From the NCBI GenBank assembly GCA_016176845.1, contig JACOWJ010000007.1, forward strand, positions 1-20,074: a stretch of DNA of 20,074 nucleotides, given 5' to 3'. This document shows positions 6,871 to 13,802 of the stretch, in pieces. The notes beneath the pieces were generated by a model. It was not told where the DNA came from, made no database searches, and saw nothing but the letters and a program-made list of their open reading frames with translations. The stretch's first letter is position 1; every line of letters begins with the position of its first letter. Position numbers and translations under genes: made by a program. The stretch comes from Nitrospinota bacterium (GTDB taxonomy: Bacteria > 2-12-FULL-45-22 > JACOWJ01).

Positions 6871-7182
6871 ACCCAGGCTCTCCTTGGGGGCCGGCCTGAC
6901 CTCGACCACGATCTCCTCCTCTTCTGGAGGAATCTCGCCCAAGACCTTGATCCTCCAAGGGTTATCCGGACGCTCCTCGGGCTTGTGGCCCGCCCGGCCG
7001 TAAAGCCAGAGGAGGTCTTCTCCGGGGAGGCCTTCCCCGCTGCGCGAGAGGATGGCCCGGATCCGCTTCTCCTCGAAGGTGTCCGCATCTCGGACCTGCA
7101 GCTCCACCGGCTCTCCCTCGGGGGGGTCCTTTTCCATCTCTCCCCACCCTTTCCCTTTGATCAGGTGATACTCTTTCGTCAC
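6826..7182 (-). CDS. Hypothetical acidic/basic 118-residue protein
   Basis: The start is GTG 7182, with GGGGGGAG about seven bases upstream. I do not recognise the family. The protein is highly charged, without signal peptide or membrane segment. The middle part, residues about 35-66, reads EEKRIRAILSRSGEGLPGEDLLWLYGRAGHKPEE in overview. A Glu run EEEEIVVEVRP is followed by the basic tail GDLIRSLIRERQ. The first residues KEYHLIKGKGWGEMEKDPPEGEPVELQVRD suggest a compact beta-rich start. Its last 45 bases, including the stop, recur at 5393-5437. Codon use is GC3-rich like the neighbours, which supports real coding. Confidence 0.6.
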   Translation of the reverse strand: MTKEYHLIKGKGWGEMEKDPPEGEPVELQVRDADTFEEKRIRAILSRSGEGLPGEDLLWLYGRAGHKPEERPDNPWRIKVLGEIPPEEEEIVVEVRPAPKESLGRRGDLIRSLIRERQ

Positions 7183-7213
7183 GTTTCTGCTCCCCCCTAA
7201 CCTCTAGCCCCGT

Positions 7214-7362
7214 AAAAAAAGGAAATTCCTTTACGATGAACTTAGATTCCTCGCTTCGCTCGGAATGACAGCCACACGATCTGTCATTCCTCAGTAGGGG
7301 CGACGCATGCGTCGCCCCTACTGAGGAATCTGGAAAAATGGAAATTCCTATGCCATCAAGAT
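7214..7362. repeat. Intergenic repeat module: two copies of an A-rich motif around a palindromic insert
   Basis: Motif copies with core GGAAATTCCT lie at 7214-7245 and 7334-7362. Between them are a TTCCTCGCTTCGCTCGGAATGACA-type segment (7247-7270), which in translation gives the familiar spurious peptide HSERSEES, and the perfect palindrome at 7286-7329. The same motif recurs three times at 10501-10719. Confidence 0.7.
7286..7329. repeat. Perfect 44-nt palindrome
   Basis: Two 22-base arms meet at GCATGC with no spacer. The core GTAGGGGCGACGC is mirrored exactly. It would form a very stable hairpin in RNA or a cruciform in DNA. It lies about 50 bases downstream of the alcohol dehydrogenase stop and could end or stabilise that transcript. 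It lacks a T-run on either strand. Confidence 0.9.
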
Positions 7363-7381
7363 ATCTCTCGCCCATCAAGCC

Positions 7382-8479
7382 CTACGCGTAAACGATGACG
7401 CTCCGGGCCACCTCGCCCCGCTGCATTGCCCCAAAGGCCTCGTTGATCTTCTCCAAGGGATACGTGCAGGTGACCAGGCGGTCCAGCTCCAGTTTGCCCT
7501 CTAAATAAAGGTTGACGTAACGGGGGATATCGATGGCCGGCCGCAGGGAGCCCGCCGGGGTGCCCACCAGGGTCTTCTCCATCAGGAGCGAGAGGGCATC
7601 CACGCTCACCTTAGCCCCCATCGGGGCTGCGCCTACGATGACCGTCTTGCCCCCGGCGCGGGTGGCGTCGAAGCTCTGGGACATGAGGTCCGGGTGGCCG
7701 ACGCACTCGAAGACGTAGTCGGCTCCTCCCTCCGTCAGTTCCTGGACCCGCTGGACAAGGTCCTCCCGGGAGCTATCGATGGTATGGGTCGCTCCAAAAT
7801 CCTGAGCAATCCTCAGCTTGCGCTTGGAGATATCGACCCCGATGATTTGGAGGGCCCCGGCCAGTTTGGCCCCCAGGATGACGCTGAGGCCCACGCCCCC
7901 ACAGCCGACGACGGCGACCCGCGTTCCGGCCTCCACCCTGGCGGTGTTCAAGACGGCCCCAATCCCCGTGGTCGCCCCGCAGCCCAGGACGGCCATCTTC
8001 TCCAGAGGGGCCTCCTTGCGAATGGGGACGGCGGACCGCTCGGTCACCACGGCATACTCGGCGAAGGAAGATTGGGCGAAGAGGTGGCTCAGCTCCTCCC
8101 CCTCCCGATTGCGCAGCCGCCTGGTACCATCCATCATCGTGCCGGAGAAGATCACCGGCCAGGACCGCTCGCAGATGTAAGGCCTCCCGCCCACGCAGGG
8201 GGCACATTGGCCGCAGGAGGGCAGGACCGCCAGCACCACGTGATCTCCCGGGGAGACGGTGGTCACCCCCGGCCCGACCTTCTCCACGATCCCGGCCCCC
8301 TCGTGTCCCAGGACGACAGGTAGGGGCACCTGGATATCCCCCTTGATCACGTGGAGGTCGCTGTGGCAGACCCCGGTGGCTACGACCTTCACCAAAACTT
8401 CTCCCGCATGCGGCTCGGGGACCTCCACTTCCTCGATGGCCAATGGTTGATTAAACGCGCGCAACACAGCAGCTTTCAT
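7382..8479 (-). CDS. Zinc-dependent medium-chain alcohol dehydrogenase
   Basis: This 365-residue oxidoreductase has full MDR family features and an ATG at 8479 after GAGGAGG. Catalytic zinc ligands are Cys38 (GVCHSDLHV), His59-Glu60 (GHEGAGIV) and Cys167 (LGCGATTGIGAV). The structural zinc lobe has Cys89, Cys92, Cys95 and Cys103. The NAD(P)-binding Rossmann motif is VVGCGGVGLSV at 190-200, with Asp216 at the end of the second strand, which favours NAD. It belongs to the class III / S-(hydroxymethyl)glutathione dehydrogenase-like branch, oxidising primary alcohols or reducing aldehydes; the physiological substrate cannot be read. All key residues are intact. It appears monocistronic, bounded by repeat-rich spacers on both sides. 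Confidence 0.95.
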   Translation of the reverse strand: MKAAVLRAFNQPLAIEEVEVPEPHAGEVLVKVVATGVCHSDLHVIKGDIQVPLPVVLGHEGAGIVEKVGPGVTTVSPGDHVVLAVLPSCGQCAPCVGGRPYICERSWPVIFSGTMMDGTRRLRNREGEELSHLFAQSSFAEYAVVTERSAVPIRKEAPLEKMAVLGCGATTGIGAVLNTARVEAGTRVAVVGCGGVGLSVILGAKLAGALQIIGVDISKRKLRIAQDFGATHTIDSSREDLVQRVQELTEGGADYVFECVGHPDLMSQSFDATRAGGKTVIVGAAPMGAKVSVDALSLLMEKTLVGTPAGSLRPAIDIPRYVNLYLEGKLELDRLVTCTYPLEKINEAFGAMQRGEVARSVIVYA

Positions 8480-8524
8480 CGTTCTCCTCCTCAGAGGATC
8501 TAAACCCAGAATTGAAACAGGTTT

Positions 8525-8569
8525 TAAGTTTTAGGTTTTAGGCGCTTAAAACTTAAAACCTAAAACTTA
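8525..8569. repeat. A+T-rich inverted repeat upstream of the alcohol dehydrogenase
   Basis: A perfect 16-bp stem, TAAGTTTTAGGTTTTA (8525-8540), pairs with 8554-8569 across a 13-base loop. The arms are built from the repeated word TTTTAGG/TTTTAAG. It lies 46 bases upstream of the dehydrogenase start, so it may sit in the promoter or leader. Confidence 0.85.
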
Positions 8570-9155
8570 TTAAAATGGAGTTAGGATTTCTCAGTCGCTT
8601 GGCTCCTTCGAAATGACATTTACGGAGGTTTATTCGCGATAAAGTCTCCTTTTTCGGGGGGAGTAAGGTTTGCCTCGCCAAAGTTATGGAGCAGTTTCAA
8701 GGTGAGAGAGGGAAATCGCGTGGTTCTAAGCACGGCCTCGTTCAAACCATTGGCAATCGAGGTCTGGAAGCAATACAGCTATGCGATGGATATGTCGGCA
8801 TCAACGACTATCCGCGAAAACGGGGAGTTTTACCGTGAAAATGCCCGAGTCTTCCGGGGGCCATGTTCATTCCCGGGGGCGGCCAACTTCGGTCGGCCAT
8901 GTCGGTTTACTTTGACTCAAAGGCCGAAAGAATAAGCTCATTGACCCTCAGCCCTTTTCAAGGCACACGTAGCTCCCCGAGCGCGGTTCCCAGCAGCATT
9001 CAAGCCGGGGTTGCGTGAAAACGGTGGCTTCGTTCATCAGGCCGCTGGGTTCATATTTTCCCCGAGCTCAGCCGGCAACCTGAATCAGGCCGCCCGGGAC
9101 CGCCGGGCTCCGGCCCGGCCGATTGACTTTCCCCGAAATCAGCCGGCAGCATGAA
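8570..9155. other. Long spacer with mobile-element-like debris, no supported gene
   Basis: The 8572-8584 stretch AAAATGGAGTTAG looks like a collapsed copy of the A-rich motif seen at 7214 and 10598. The 8586-8622 stretch GATTTCTCAGTCGC...CGAAATGACA is a divergent relative of the segment at 7247-7270. The rest, with many short inverted words and the 34-nt repeats at 9057 and 9128, resembles the multiple-repeat ends of insertion sequences such as IS21-type elements. No transposase remnant could be identified. An open frame at 8702-8935 has no recognisable content. Confidence 0.45.
9057..9090 (+). repeat. 34-nt direct repeat, copy A
   Basis: This begins TTTCCCCGAG and ends CTGAATCAGGC. It matches 9128-9161 at 30 of 34 positions. 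A strong G/C hairpin (CCGGGC...GCCCGG) lies between the copies at about 9092-9118. Confidence 0.8.
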
Positions 9156-9161
9156 TCAGGC
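9128..9161 (+). repeat. 34-nt direct repeat, copy B, overlapping a stop codon
   Basis: This begins TTTCCCCGAA and ends ATGAATCAGGC. Its last bases contain the TGA stop (minus strand, 9156-9158) of the tandem-domain gene, so the repeat supplies that gene's end. Confidence 0.8.
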
Positions 9162-9938
9162 AGAGCGCCACCAGCTTTCGTGCTCGCTCTCCATCTCGGC
9201 CACAGTGGGCAGCGCGTAGAAGATCAGGTCCGAGCCGGCCGCGAACCAGAAGCCCGTATGCAGGTTGCGGTAGGAGAGCAGGGGCAAAATGCTATCGAGG
9301 CTGATGGTCTTGGTCTTCTTGTCTGGATTGTCCACCAGTGCTCGGATGCCCTCCTTGAGGTGGCCCAGGTTCACATTCGGCAACGGCGAGGAGATCTCGT
9401 ACTTCTTCGAGTGGAGCAATTCGTCGACATTGAGCTCGACCTGGGTGAAAAAGAGGCGGGGAGCCCCCTTGGTCTTAACCTCGGTGGTTAGAAACTTTCC
9501 GAAATCCGGGGGGGTCAAGTTGGATGCCACCAACACGTGGAGGGGTGCGATCTCCTGGTACACGCAGACCAGCCTGCACGGGGGCTCCTTGGGGTATTCG
9601 CGCGACCCCCGAATGCCAAGCACTTTGCCATCCACGGTAACCAGGTAGAGGTCCTTGAGCTGGTTGACGTCGATGTGCTCGAGGACGCGGTAGGAGGAGA
9701 TGAATTTGGTGCGCTTGGGCACCTTGCCGCCGTCCTTCTCGGTCCGGGCGAGTATAGCGTCGATATCGAAGTACATGTGCCGGAAATTGATATCGACCTC
9801 AGCGAAGATCACCTTGCCGCTGAAATGGCGAGGGCTGCCCACCGCATAGTGCTTGCCGAACTCCTCCGGGGTAAGCTGCGAAGCGACGAGTGCCTCATTG
9901 GGGTGAAGGATCAGATAAAGGTGCTTTTCAAAGGCCAT
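9156..9938 (-). CDS. Unrecognised protein made of two tandem copies of one domain
   Basis: The protein has 260 residues; ATG 9938 follows GAGAGG. I do not recognise the family. The two halves are clearly homologous. ALVASQLTPEEFGKHY (16-31) and VLVASNLTPPDFGKFL (135-150) correspond. KVIFAEVDINF (42-52) and RLFFTQVELNV (161-171) correspond. PKRTKFISSYRVL...LYLVTVDGKVLGI (74-109) and KKTKTISLDSILP...FWFAAGSDLIFYA (207-242) correspond. Each repeat is about 125 residues and looks alpha/beta without catalytic-type Cys/His clusters, signal peptide or membrane helices. A good promoter lies upstream (10020-10048). The C-terminal WWRSA lies partly within a repeat element, so the original end may have been replaced. 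Confidence 0.8.
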   Translation of the reverse strand: MAFEKHLYLILHPNEALVASQLTPEEFGKHYAVGSPRHFSGKVIFAEVDINFRHMYFDIDAILARTEKDGGKVPKRTKFISSYRVLEHIDVNQLKDLYLVTVDGKVLGIRGSREYPKEPPCRLVCVYQEIAPLHVLVASNLTPPDFGKFLTTEVKTKGAPRLFFTQVELNVDELLHSKKYEISSPLPNVNLGHLKEGIRALVDNPDKKTKTISLDSILPLLSYRNLHTGFWFAAGSDLIFYALPTVAEMESEHESWWRSA

Positions 9939-10019
9939 AGCGTCCGAACCTCTCAGCTAGGGGGAAGCTCCAAAAAGGGTACAGGGTACCCGTTAATTAG
10001 AAAAATCTACTTTGTGGAG

Positions 10020-10048
10020 AGATTAACTCGGAGGACAGAGAAAGTCAA
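10020..10048 (-). promoter_or_regulatory. Sigma70-type promoter for the tandem-domain gene
   Basis: On the minus strand, TTGACT (10048-10043) and TAATCT (10025-10020) are separated by 17 bases, about 80 bases upstream of the start codon. Prediction from hexamer match only. Confidence 0.45.
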
Positions 10049-10142
10049 GGGGTTTTTTCGAGCTACGTCAGGTGGAAAGGCCTTCCAGTCGTGGTTTTGA
10101 TCGGTCATGGGATAGGGTCTCCACCCTGAAGACAATATAAAG

Positions 10143-10170
10143 TTGACACATTTCATTATTCGTATACATT
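10143..10170 (+). promoter_or_regulatory. Sigma70-type promoter for the selenoprotein gene
   Basis: A perfect TTGACA (10143-10148) is followed by 16 bases and TACATT (10165-10170). The start codon lies about 45 bases further on. The overlapping GTATACAT is an alternative -10 at shorter spacing. Confidence 0.5.
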
Positions 10171-10215
10171 AGAAGTGCATGGGTCAATCGATTGGGTAAG
10201 GGGGTGAAAGGGATC

Positions 10216-10437
10216 GTGGAGAAGGTCATCGTGTTTGGGAAGAAGGGCTGACATTACACCCAGGCGGCCAAAGAGGATCTCGCCAAGCGCAAGGTTGCCT
10301 TCGAGTATTACGACGTTCTCGAGGACCAAGAGGCCATGAAGCGAATGCTGGAGCTATCCCGGGGGAAACGAGAGGTTCCGGTCCTGGTCGAGGATGGAAA
10401 GGTAACATTGGGCTTTGGTGGGACCTGATCGGTATAG
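10216..10437 (+). CDS. Uxx-star glutaredoxin-like selenoprotein with two in-frame TGA (Sec) codons
   Basis: Read through TGA, this frame encodes a 73-residue thioredoxin-fold redox protein. It starts at GTG 10216 (an in-frame GTG at 10204 is possible), with AAGGGGG and GAAAGG upstream. It begins EKVIVFGKKG, then TGA at 10249 (Sec12) and HYTQAAKEDLAKR, in the place of a glutaredoxin CxxC/CxxT active site. FEYYDVLEDQEAMKRML follows, then REVPVLVEDGKVTLGFGGT, the cis-Pro strand and GG end typical of glutaredoxins. A second TGA at 10426 is followed by exactly two codons and TAG, matching the Sec-x-x-stop ending that, as I recall, names the Uxx-star family. Hairpins suited to bacterial SECIS elements follow both TGAs. 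A Cys replacement or pseudogene is less likely, since codon usage and motifs are intact throughout. Confidence 0.8.
10263..10284 (+). promoter_or_regulatory. Candidate SECIS element for the first Sec codon
   Basis: Starting 11 bases after TGA 10249-10251, GGC pairs with GCC and GAG with CTC (10273-10281) around a GAT loop, with an unpaired stretch on the 5' side. This is the position expected of a bacterial SECIS, but the fold is weaker than the second one. Confidence 0.4.
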
Positions 10438-10441
10438 CCAT

Positions 10442-10456
10442 CCGGCTGGAAGCCGG
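10442..10456 (+). promoter_or_regulatory. Candidate SECIS hairpin for the C-terminal Sec codon
   Basis: A perfect 6-bp stem, CCGGCT/AGCCGG, with a GGA loop begins 13 bases after TGA 10426-10428. Bacterial SECIS elements lie just 3' of the UGA with a small G-containing apical loop. No T-run follows, which argues against a simple terminator. The element falls mostly beyond the TAG stop, consistent with a Sec codon at the extreme C-terminus. Confidence 0.55.
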
Positions 10457-10467
10457 GGGGAGAAGTT

Positions 10468-10499
10468 AGCTCATAGCTCGTAGCTCAAAGCTCAAAGCC
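10468..10499. repeat. Word repeat of the AGCTC(A/G)TAGCTC type
   Basis: Tandem near-copies of a 7-10 base word (AGCTCAT, AGCTCGT, AGCTCAA, AGCTCAA) occur here. The same word family recurs at 14549-14595 after the cyclase gene. Confidence 0.7.
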
Positions 10500-10500
10500 G

Positions 10501-10775
10501 AAAAAGAAAATTCCTATACAATTAAATTAGGGGTTAGGGATTAGGGGCTAGTGAAGAAGAACTCTGCTAGCCCCTGGCTCCTAGCCTCTATCCCCTTAAA
10601 ATGGAAATTCCTATGCGATCAAGTTAGTATCACCCCCACCCTAACCCTCCCCCTGACCCCTTCATGGGGGGAGGGGTCAGGGGGAGGGGCACAAAAAATG
10701 GAAATTCCCTTCCAGTTAGCAGGGATCAGTTGACGGGGATCAGCGAAAGATCGCTTATCCCTGGCCCCTGGAAAC
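10501..10775. repeat. Modular array: A-rich motif alternating with inverted repeats
   Basis: Motif copies lie at 10501-10530, 10598-10627 and 10693-10719, with core TGGAAATTCC and an end like AAGTTAG. Between copies 1 and 2 is an inverted repeat of AGGGG/TTAGGG words (10529-10551 with 10567-10596). Between copies 2 and 3 is a perfect 17-bp stem (10645-10661 with 10672-10688). After copy 3 comes another stem, CAGGGAT/ATCCCTG (about 10720-10762). No gene is present in this 350-base spacer. Confidence 0.8.
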
Positions 10776-10793
10776 GGCGATCGAGGAGGCAAG

Positions 10794-12209
10794 TTGCTAG
10801 ACAAGGGTCTGGTCAGAGACGTGCTGGATCAAGCCCTCTCGAAGGGGGGTGATTTCGCGGAGGTCTTCGCGGAAGAGACCGCCCGGACGATGATCCAGTA
10901 CAGCAGCAACGAGGTGGAGAAGGCGCTCTCCGGCAGGGAGTATGGGGTCGGGATCCGGATCCTTTTCGGCCGCCAATCCGCTTACGCTTACACCAACGAC
11001 CTCTCGCGCGAAGGCCTGATCAGAGGGGCCGCCGTTGTAGCCGCGGCGGCCCCCGGCCCTCCCGCGAAGGCGGCTCTTTCCATGGGAGGAGATTTCGATC
11101 GCTCGTCCCCACACGGCATGGTTTTGAGTAGACCCGAGCTTAGGGGACTGAAAGTCCAAGGGGTGGCGCTTCAGGAGAAACTGGCGCTGATCGAGATCGC
11201 CAACCGGGAGGCCCGGGCCCACCACACGCTGATCTCTCAGGTCCAGGTCTCCTACCTGGATGAGATCCAGCACGTTCTGATTGCCAACAGCGATGGGCTC
11301 TGGGTGGAGGACGACCGGGTGCGGACGCGGCTCCACATGGCGGCGGTGGCCTCTAAAGGGGCGGAGAAGCAGGTGGGCTCGGCCGGCCCCGGGGCCTGCC
11401 AGGGCTTCGAGCTCTATTCGGGACTGGATATCCCCGGAATTGCCCGGGAAGCCGCCGAAACCGCGGTCGTGATGGTCCAGGCCGATTACGCCCCCGGCGG
11501 CAAGATGGCCGTGATCATCGACAAGGGCTTCGGGGGCGTGATCTTTCACGAGGCCTGCGGTCACAGCCTGGAAGGATACGCGGTCTCCCGCAAGGCCTCG
11601 GTCTTCGCGGAGAAGTTGGGACAGGAGGTGGCCTCCCCCCTGGTGAACGTGGTAGACGACGGGACGCTGGAGAATACGTGGGGCTCGACCCGCGTGGACG
11701 ACGAGGGCGTCCCCACCGAGAGAACCCTTCTGATCGAGCGGGGCATCCTCCGCTCCTTCATGCTGGACCGGCTCTCGGGGCGGATCCTGGGCCTGCGGAG
11801 CACGGGCAATGGTCGCCGCCAGTCCTATCGCTTCGCCCCGGTCTCCCGGATGCGCAACACTTTCATCCTGCCCGGGACCAGCCGATTGCAGGAGATGATC
11901 GAGGCCACCCCTGCGGGGCTTTACGCCAAGAAGATGGGGGGAGGGAGCGTCAACCCAGCCACGGGGGAGTTCAACTTCGCAGTGATGGAGGGCTACCTGA
12001 TCCACGAGGGGAAGATCGAGAAGCCTGTCCGTGGCGCGACCCTAATTGGCAACGGCAAGGAGATCCTCCACAATATCGACATGGTGGGGGACGAATTGCA
12101 GCTGGAGCCAGGGATGTGTGGGGCGGCCAGCGGCAGTGTGCCGACTACGGTGGGTCAGCCCGTCATCCGCGTCCAGGGACTGGTGGTGGGAGGAAGAGGG
12201 AGAAATTGA
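10794..12209 (+). CDS. tldD: TldD metalloprotease subunit
   Basis: The protein has 471 residues. The start is TTG 10794, chosen because GAGGAGG ends five bases upstream and the family N-terminus (DQALSKGGDFAEVFAEE) follows directly. TldD is the catalytic half of the TldD/TldE protease, which cleaves unfolded peptides and matures some RiPPs such as microcin B17. The zinc motif HEACGH (HExxxH) is at 252-257, in FGGVIFHEACGHSLEG. Other family blocks are NVVDDGTL...GSTRVDDEGVPTERTLLIE, MGGGSVNPATGEFNF and the C-terminal MCGAASGSVPTTVGQP. Length is normal. TldE lies 205 bases downstream across a repeat-filled spacer. Confidence 0.96.
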   Translation: MLDKGLVRDVLDQALSKGGDFAEVFAEETARTMIQYSSNEVEKALSGREYGVGIRILFGRQSAYAYTNDLSREGLIRGAAVVAAAAPGPPAKAALSMGGDFDRSSPHGMVLSRPELRGLKVQGVALQEKLALIEIANREARAHHTLISQVQVSYLDEIQHVLIANSDGLWVEDDRVRTRLHMAAVASKGAEKQVGSAGPGACQGFELYSGLDIPGIAREAAETAVVMVQADYAPGGKMAVIIDKGFGGVIFHEACGHSLEGYAVSRKASVFAEKLGQEVASPLVNVVDDGTLENTWGSTRVDDEGVPTERTLLIERGILRSFMLDRLSGRILGLRSTGNGRRQSYRFAPVSRMRNTFILPGTSRLQEMIEATPAGLYAKKMGGGSVNPATGEFNFAVMEGYLIHEGKIEKPVRGATLIGNGKEILHNIDMVGDELQLEPGMCGAASGSVPTTVGQPVIRVQGLVVGGRGRN

Positions 12210-12400
12210 AAAATGCAAAATGCAAAATGAAAAGTGCAAAATGCAAAACGAAAAAAAATGAGAAGGAAGACAAAGGCAAAAACGAAGGCAAAGTTCTTCC
12301 ATCTTGCACTTTGCGTTTTTCATTTTGCCTTCCTTTGACCCCTGTGGTCCAAAAGTTCTTCCATTCTGCATTTTGCACTTTGCATTTTTCATTTTGCATT
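12210..12400. repeat. Self-complementary word repeat between tldD and tldE
   Basis: The left half repeats words like TGCAAAATGCAAAATG and AAAAGTGCAAAATG. The right half carries their complements (CATTTTGCACTTTGC, ATTTTGCATTC) twice, at about 12299-12336 and 12358-12400. The transcript would fold into a large A/U-rich structure between the two cistrons. Open frames here give only the repetitive peptides CKMQNEKCK or FCILHF and are not genes. Confidence 0.85.
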
Positions 12401-12414
12401 CCAGAGGTTAAAAG

Positions 12415-13782
12415 GTGGTCGAAAAAGCCGATTGGATGGCGGAGGCCCTGGATTTGGGCCGGCAGAGGTCTCAGGGAGAGGTGGAGCTTTACCTCCTCCG
12501 GGAGCGGAGCCTGCACATCAAGGTCTTCGAGGGAAAGGTGGATAGCCTCGACGTGGCGGAGTACCAGGGGCTGGGGCTGCGGGTGATCCGAGAAGGCCGA
12601 TGCGGGACCTCTTACACCGAGAGGCTGGAGCGTGAGGCGATCGAGGAGGCGATTCGCGGGGCGATCGAGAACAGCACCATCAGCCCCGCCGATCCGTTTC
12701 AGGGGCTTGAGGGAGCCGATCCCTCCCTGGGGCAGATTCCTCCACTGGAGCTGCTGGACGAGGAGATCGCGCAGCAGGGGGAGCAGAAGAAGATCGACCT
12801 GGCCCTGGCCCTCGAGCAGACCGCCCGGGACTTCGATCCCAAGATCGTCAACGTGCCCTACGCCTCTTACTACGAGGCCTTCCGGGAGGTCCGGCTGATG
12901 AACAGCCGCGGGCGAGAGGGCGCGTACGCCCGGGGCGGGGCGGGCCTGGCCATAGAGACGATGGCCCAGGCGGGGGACCAGGTCAAAAGTTGCTATCAAT
13001 CTCAATATGCCCTCCATTTCGGAGATCTGGACGCGAAAGAGCTCGCCAGGAAGACCGCGGAGGAAGGGATTCGCCGACTGGGGGCCTCGGAGCTGGATTC
13101 GGCATCATACCCGGTCGTCCTCCTGAACGAGGTCACTCGGGGCTTGCTGGCCACCTTTTCCAGCAGTTTCTCAGCCAGGAACGTTCAGAAGGGGCTTTCC
13201 CTCCTGGCCGGCAGGATGGGGGAAGCGGTGGCCCGCCCGGAGCTCACTCTCCGGGATGATGCCCTTTTGCCCGGCGGGTATGCCAGTCGCCCCTTCGATG
13301 ACGAGGGCACCCCTTCCCGGCAGCTCGATCTGATCCGGCAGGGGACGTTGAGTGGCTACCTGTACAACGGCTATGCGGCCCGCAAGGATGGTGTAGTCTC
13401 CACAGGCCATGCCGCCCGCGGCTCGGTCAAGTCCGCGGTCGAGATCGCCCCCTCCAACCTCTATCTGGTCCCGGGAGAGAAGAGCCTGGAGGAGCTCTTG
13501 AGCGCAGCCGGCTCCGGGGTGCTGATTGTGGACGTGGAAGGGCTTCATAGTGGGGCGAACCCCATCTCGGGCGACTTCTCCTTGGGCGCCCAGGGATACC
13601 GGTTCGATGCCGGCGGAACCAAGCGCCCGGTCCACAACTTCACCGTTGCCGGCAACTTTTACCAATTGCTTAAGGAGATCGTGGAGATCGGCCGCGACCT
13701 GGAGTTTTCGCCTCCGATGGGAGGGACCGCCGTAGGGTGTCCCAGCCTACTGGTTTCCCGCATGGCCTTAAGCGGAAAATAA
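12415..13782 (+). CDS. tldE: TldE/PmbA protease subunit
   Basis: The protein has 455 residues. The start is GTG 12415, with AGAGG eight bases upstream. TldE (PmbA) is the non-catalytic partner of TldD; as expected it has no HExxxH motif. Family blocks seen are VELYLLRERSLHIKVFEGKVDSLD near the N-terminus, GLGLRVIREGRCGTSYT, PVVLLNEVTRGLLATFSSSFSA, the DDEGTPSRQLDLIRQGTLSGYLYN region, and GANPISGDFSLGAQGYR near the C-terminus. It is expected to assemble with the neighbouring TldD. Co-transcription is likely despite the spacer. Nothing is missing. Confidence 0.95.
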   Translation: MVEKADWMAEALDLGRQRSQGEVELYLLRERSLHIKVFEGKVDSLDVAEYQGLGLRVIREGRCGTSYTERLEREAIEEAIRGAIENSTISPADPFQGLEGADPSLGQIPPLELLDEEIAQQGEQKKIDLALALEQTARDFDPKIVNVPYASYYEAFREVRLMNSRGREGAYARGGAGLAIETMAQAGDQVKSCYQSQYALHFGDLDAKELARKTAEEGIRRLGASELDSASYPVVLLNEVTRGLLATFSSSFSARNVQKGLSLLAGRMGEAVARPELTLRDDALLPGGYASRPFDDEGTPSRQLDLIRQGTLSGYLYNGYAARKDGVVSTGHAARGSVKSAVEIAPSNLYLVPGEKSLEELLSAAGSGVLIVDVEGLHSGANPISGDFSLGAQGYRFDAGGTKRPVHNFTVAGNFYQLLKEIVEIGRDLEFSPPMGGTAVGCPSLLVSRMALSGK

Positions 13783-13802
13783 TCCATAGAGGAGAGAACC
13801 TG

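Noticed and set aside
6962-7378. Minus-strand open frame containing the peptide CHSERSEESKF
   Set aside because: HSERSEES is the well-known translation of a dispersed non-coding repeat. The frame crosses the palindrome and overlaps the 118-residue gene.
8702-8935. Plus-strand open frame of 77 codons in the long spacer
   Set aside because: No recognisable motif and no ribosome site. It lies amid mobile-element-like repeats.
10442-10456. CCGGCT/AGCCGG hairpin as an intrinsic terminator
   Set aside because: There is no T-run after the stem, and its position just 3' of an in-frame TGA fits a SECIS better. A terminator role is not excluded.
12042-12392. Open frames in the tldD-tldE spacer
   Set aside because: Composed of repeated CKMQN or FCILHF words that come directly from the self-complementary DNA repeat.
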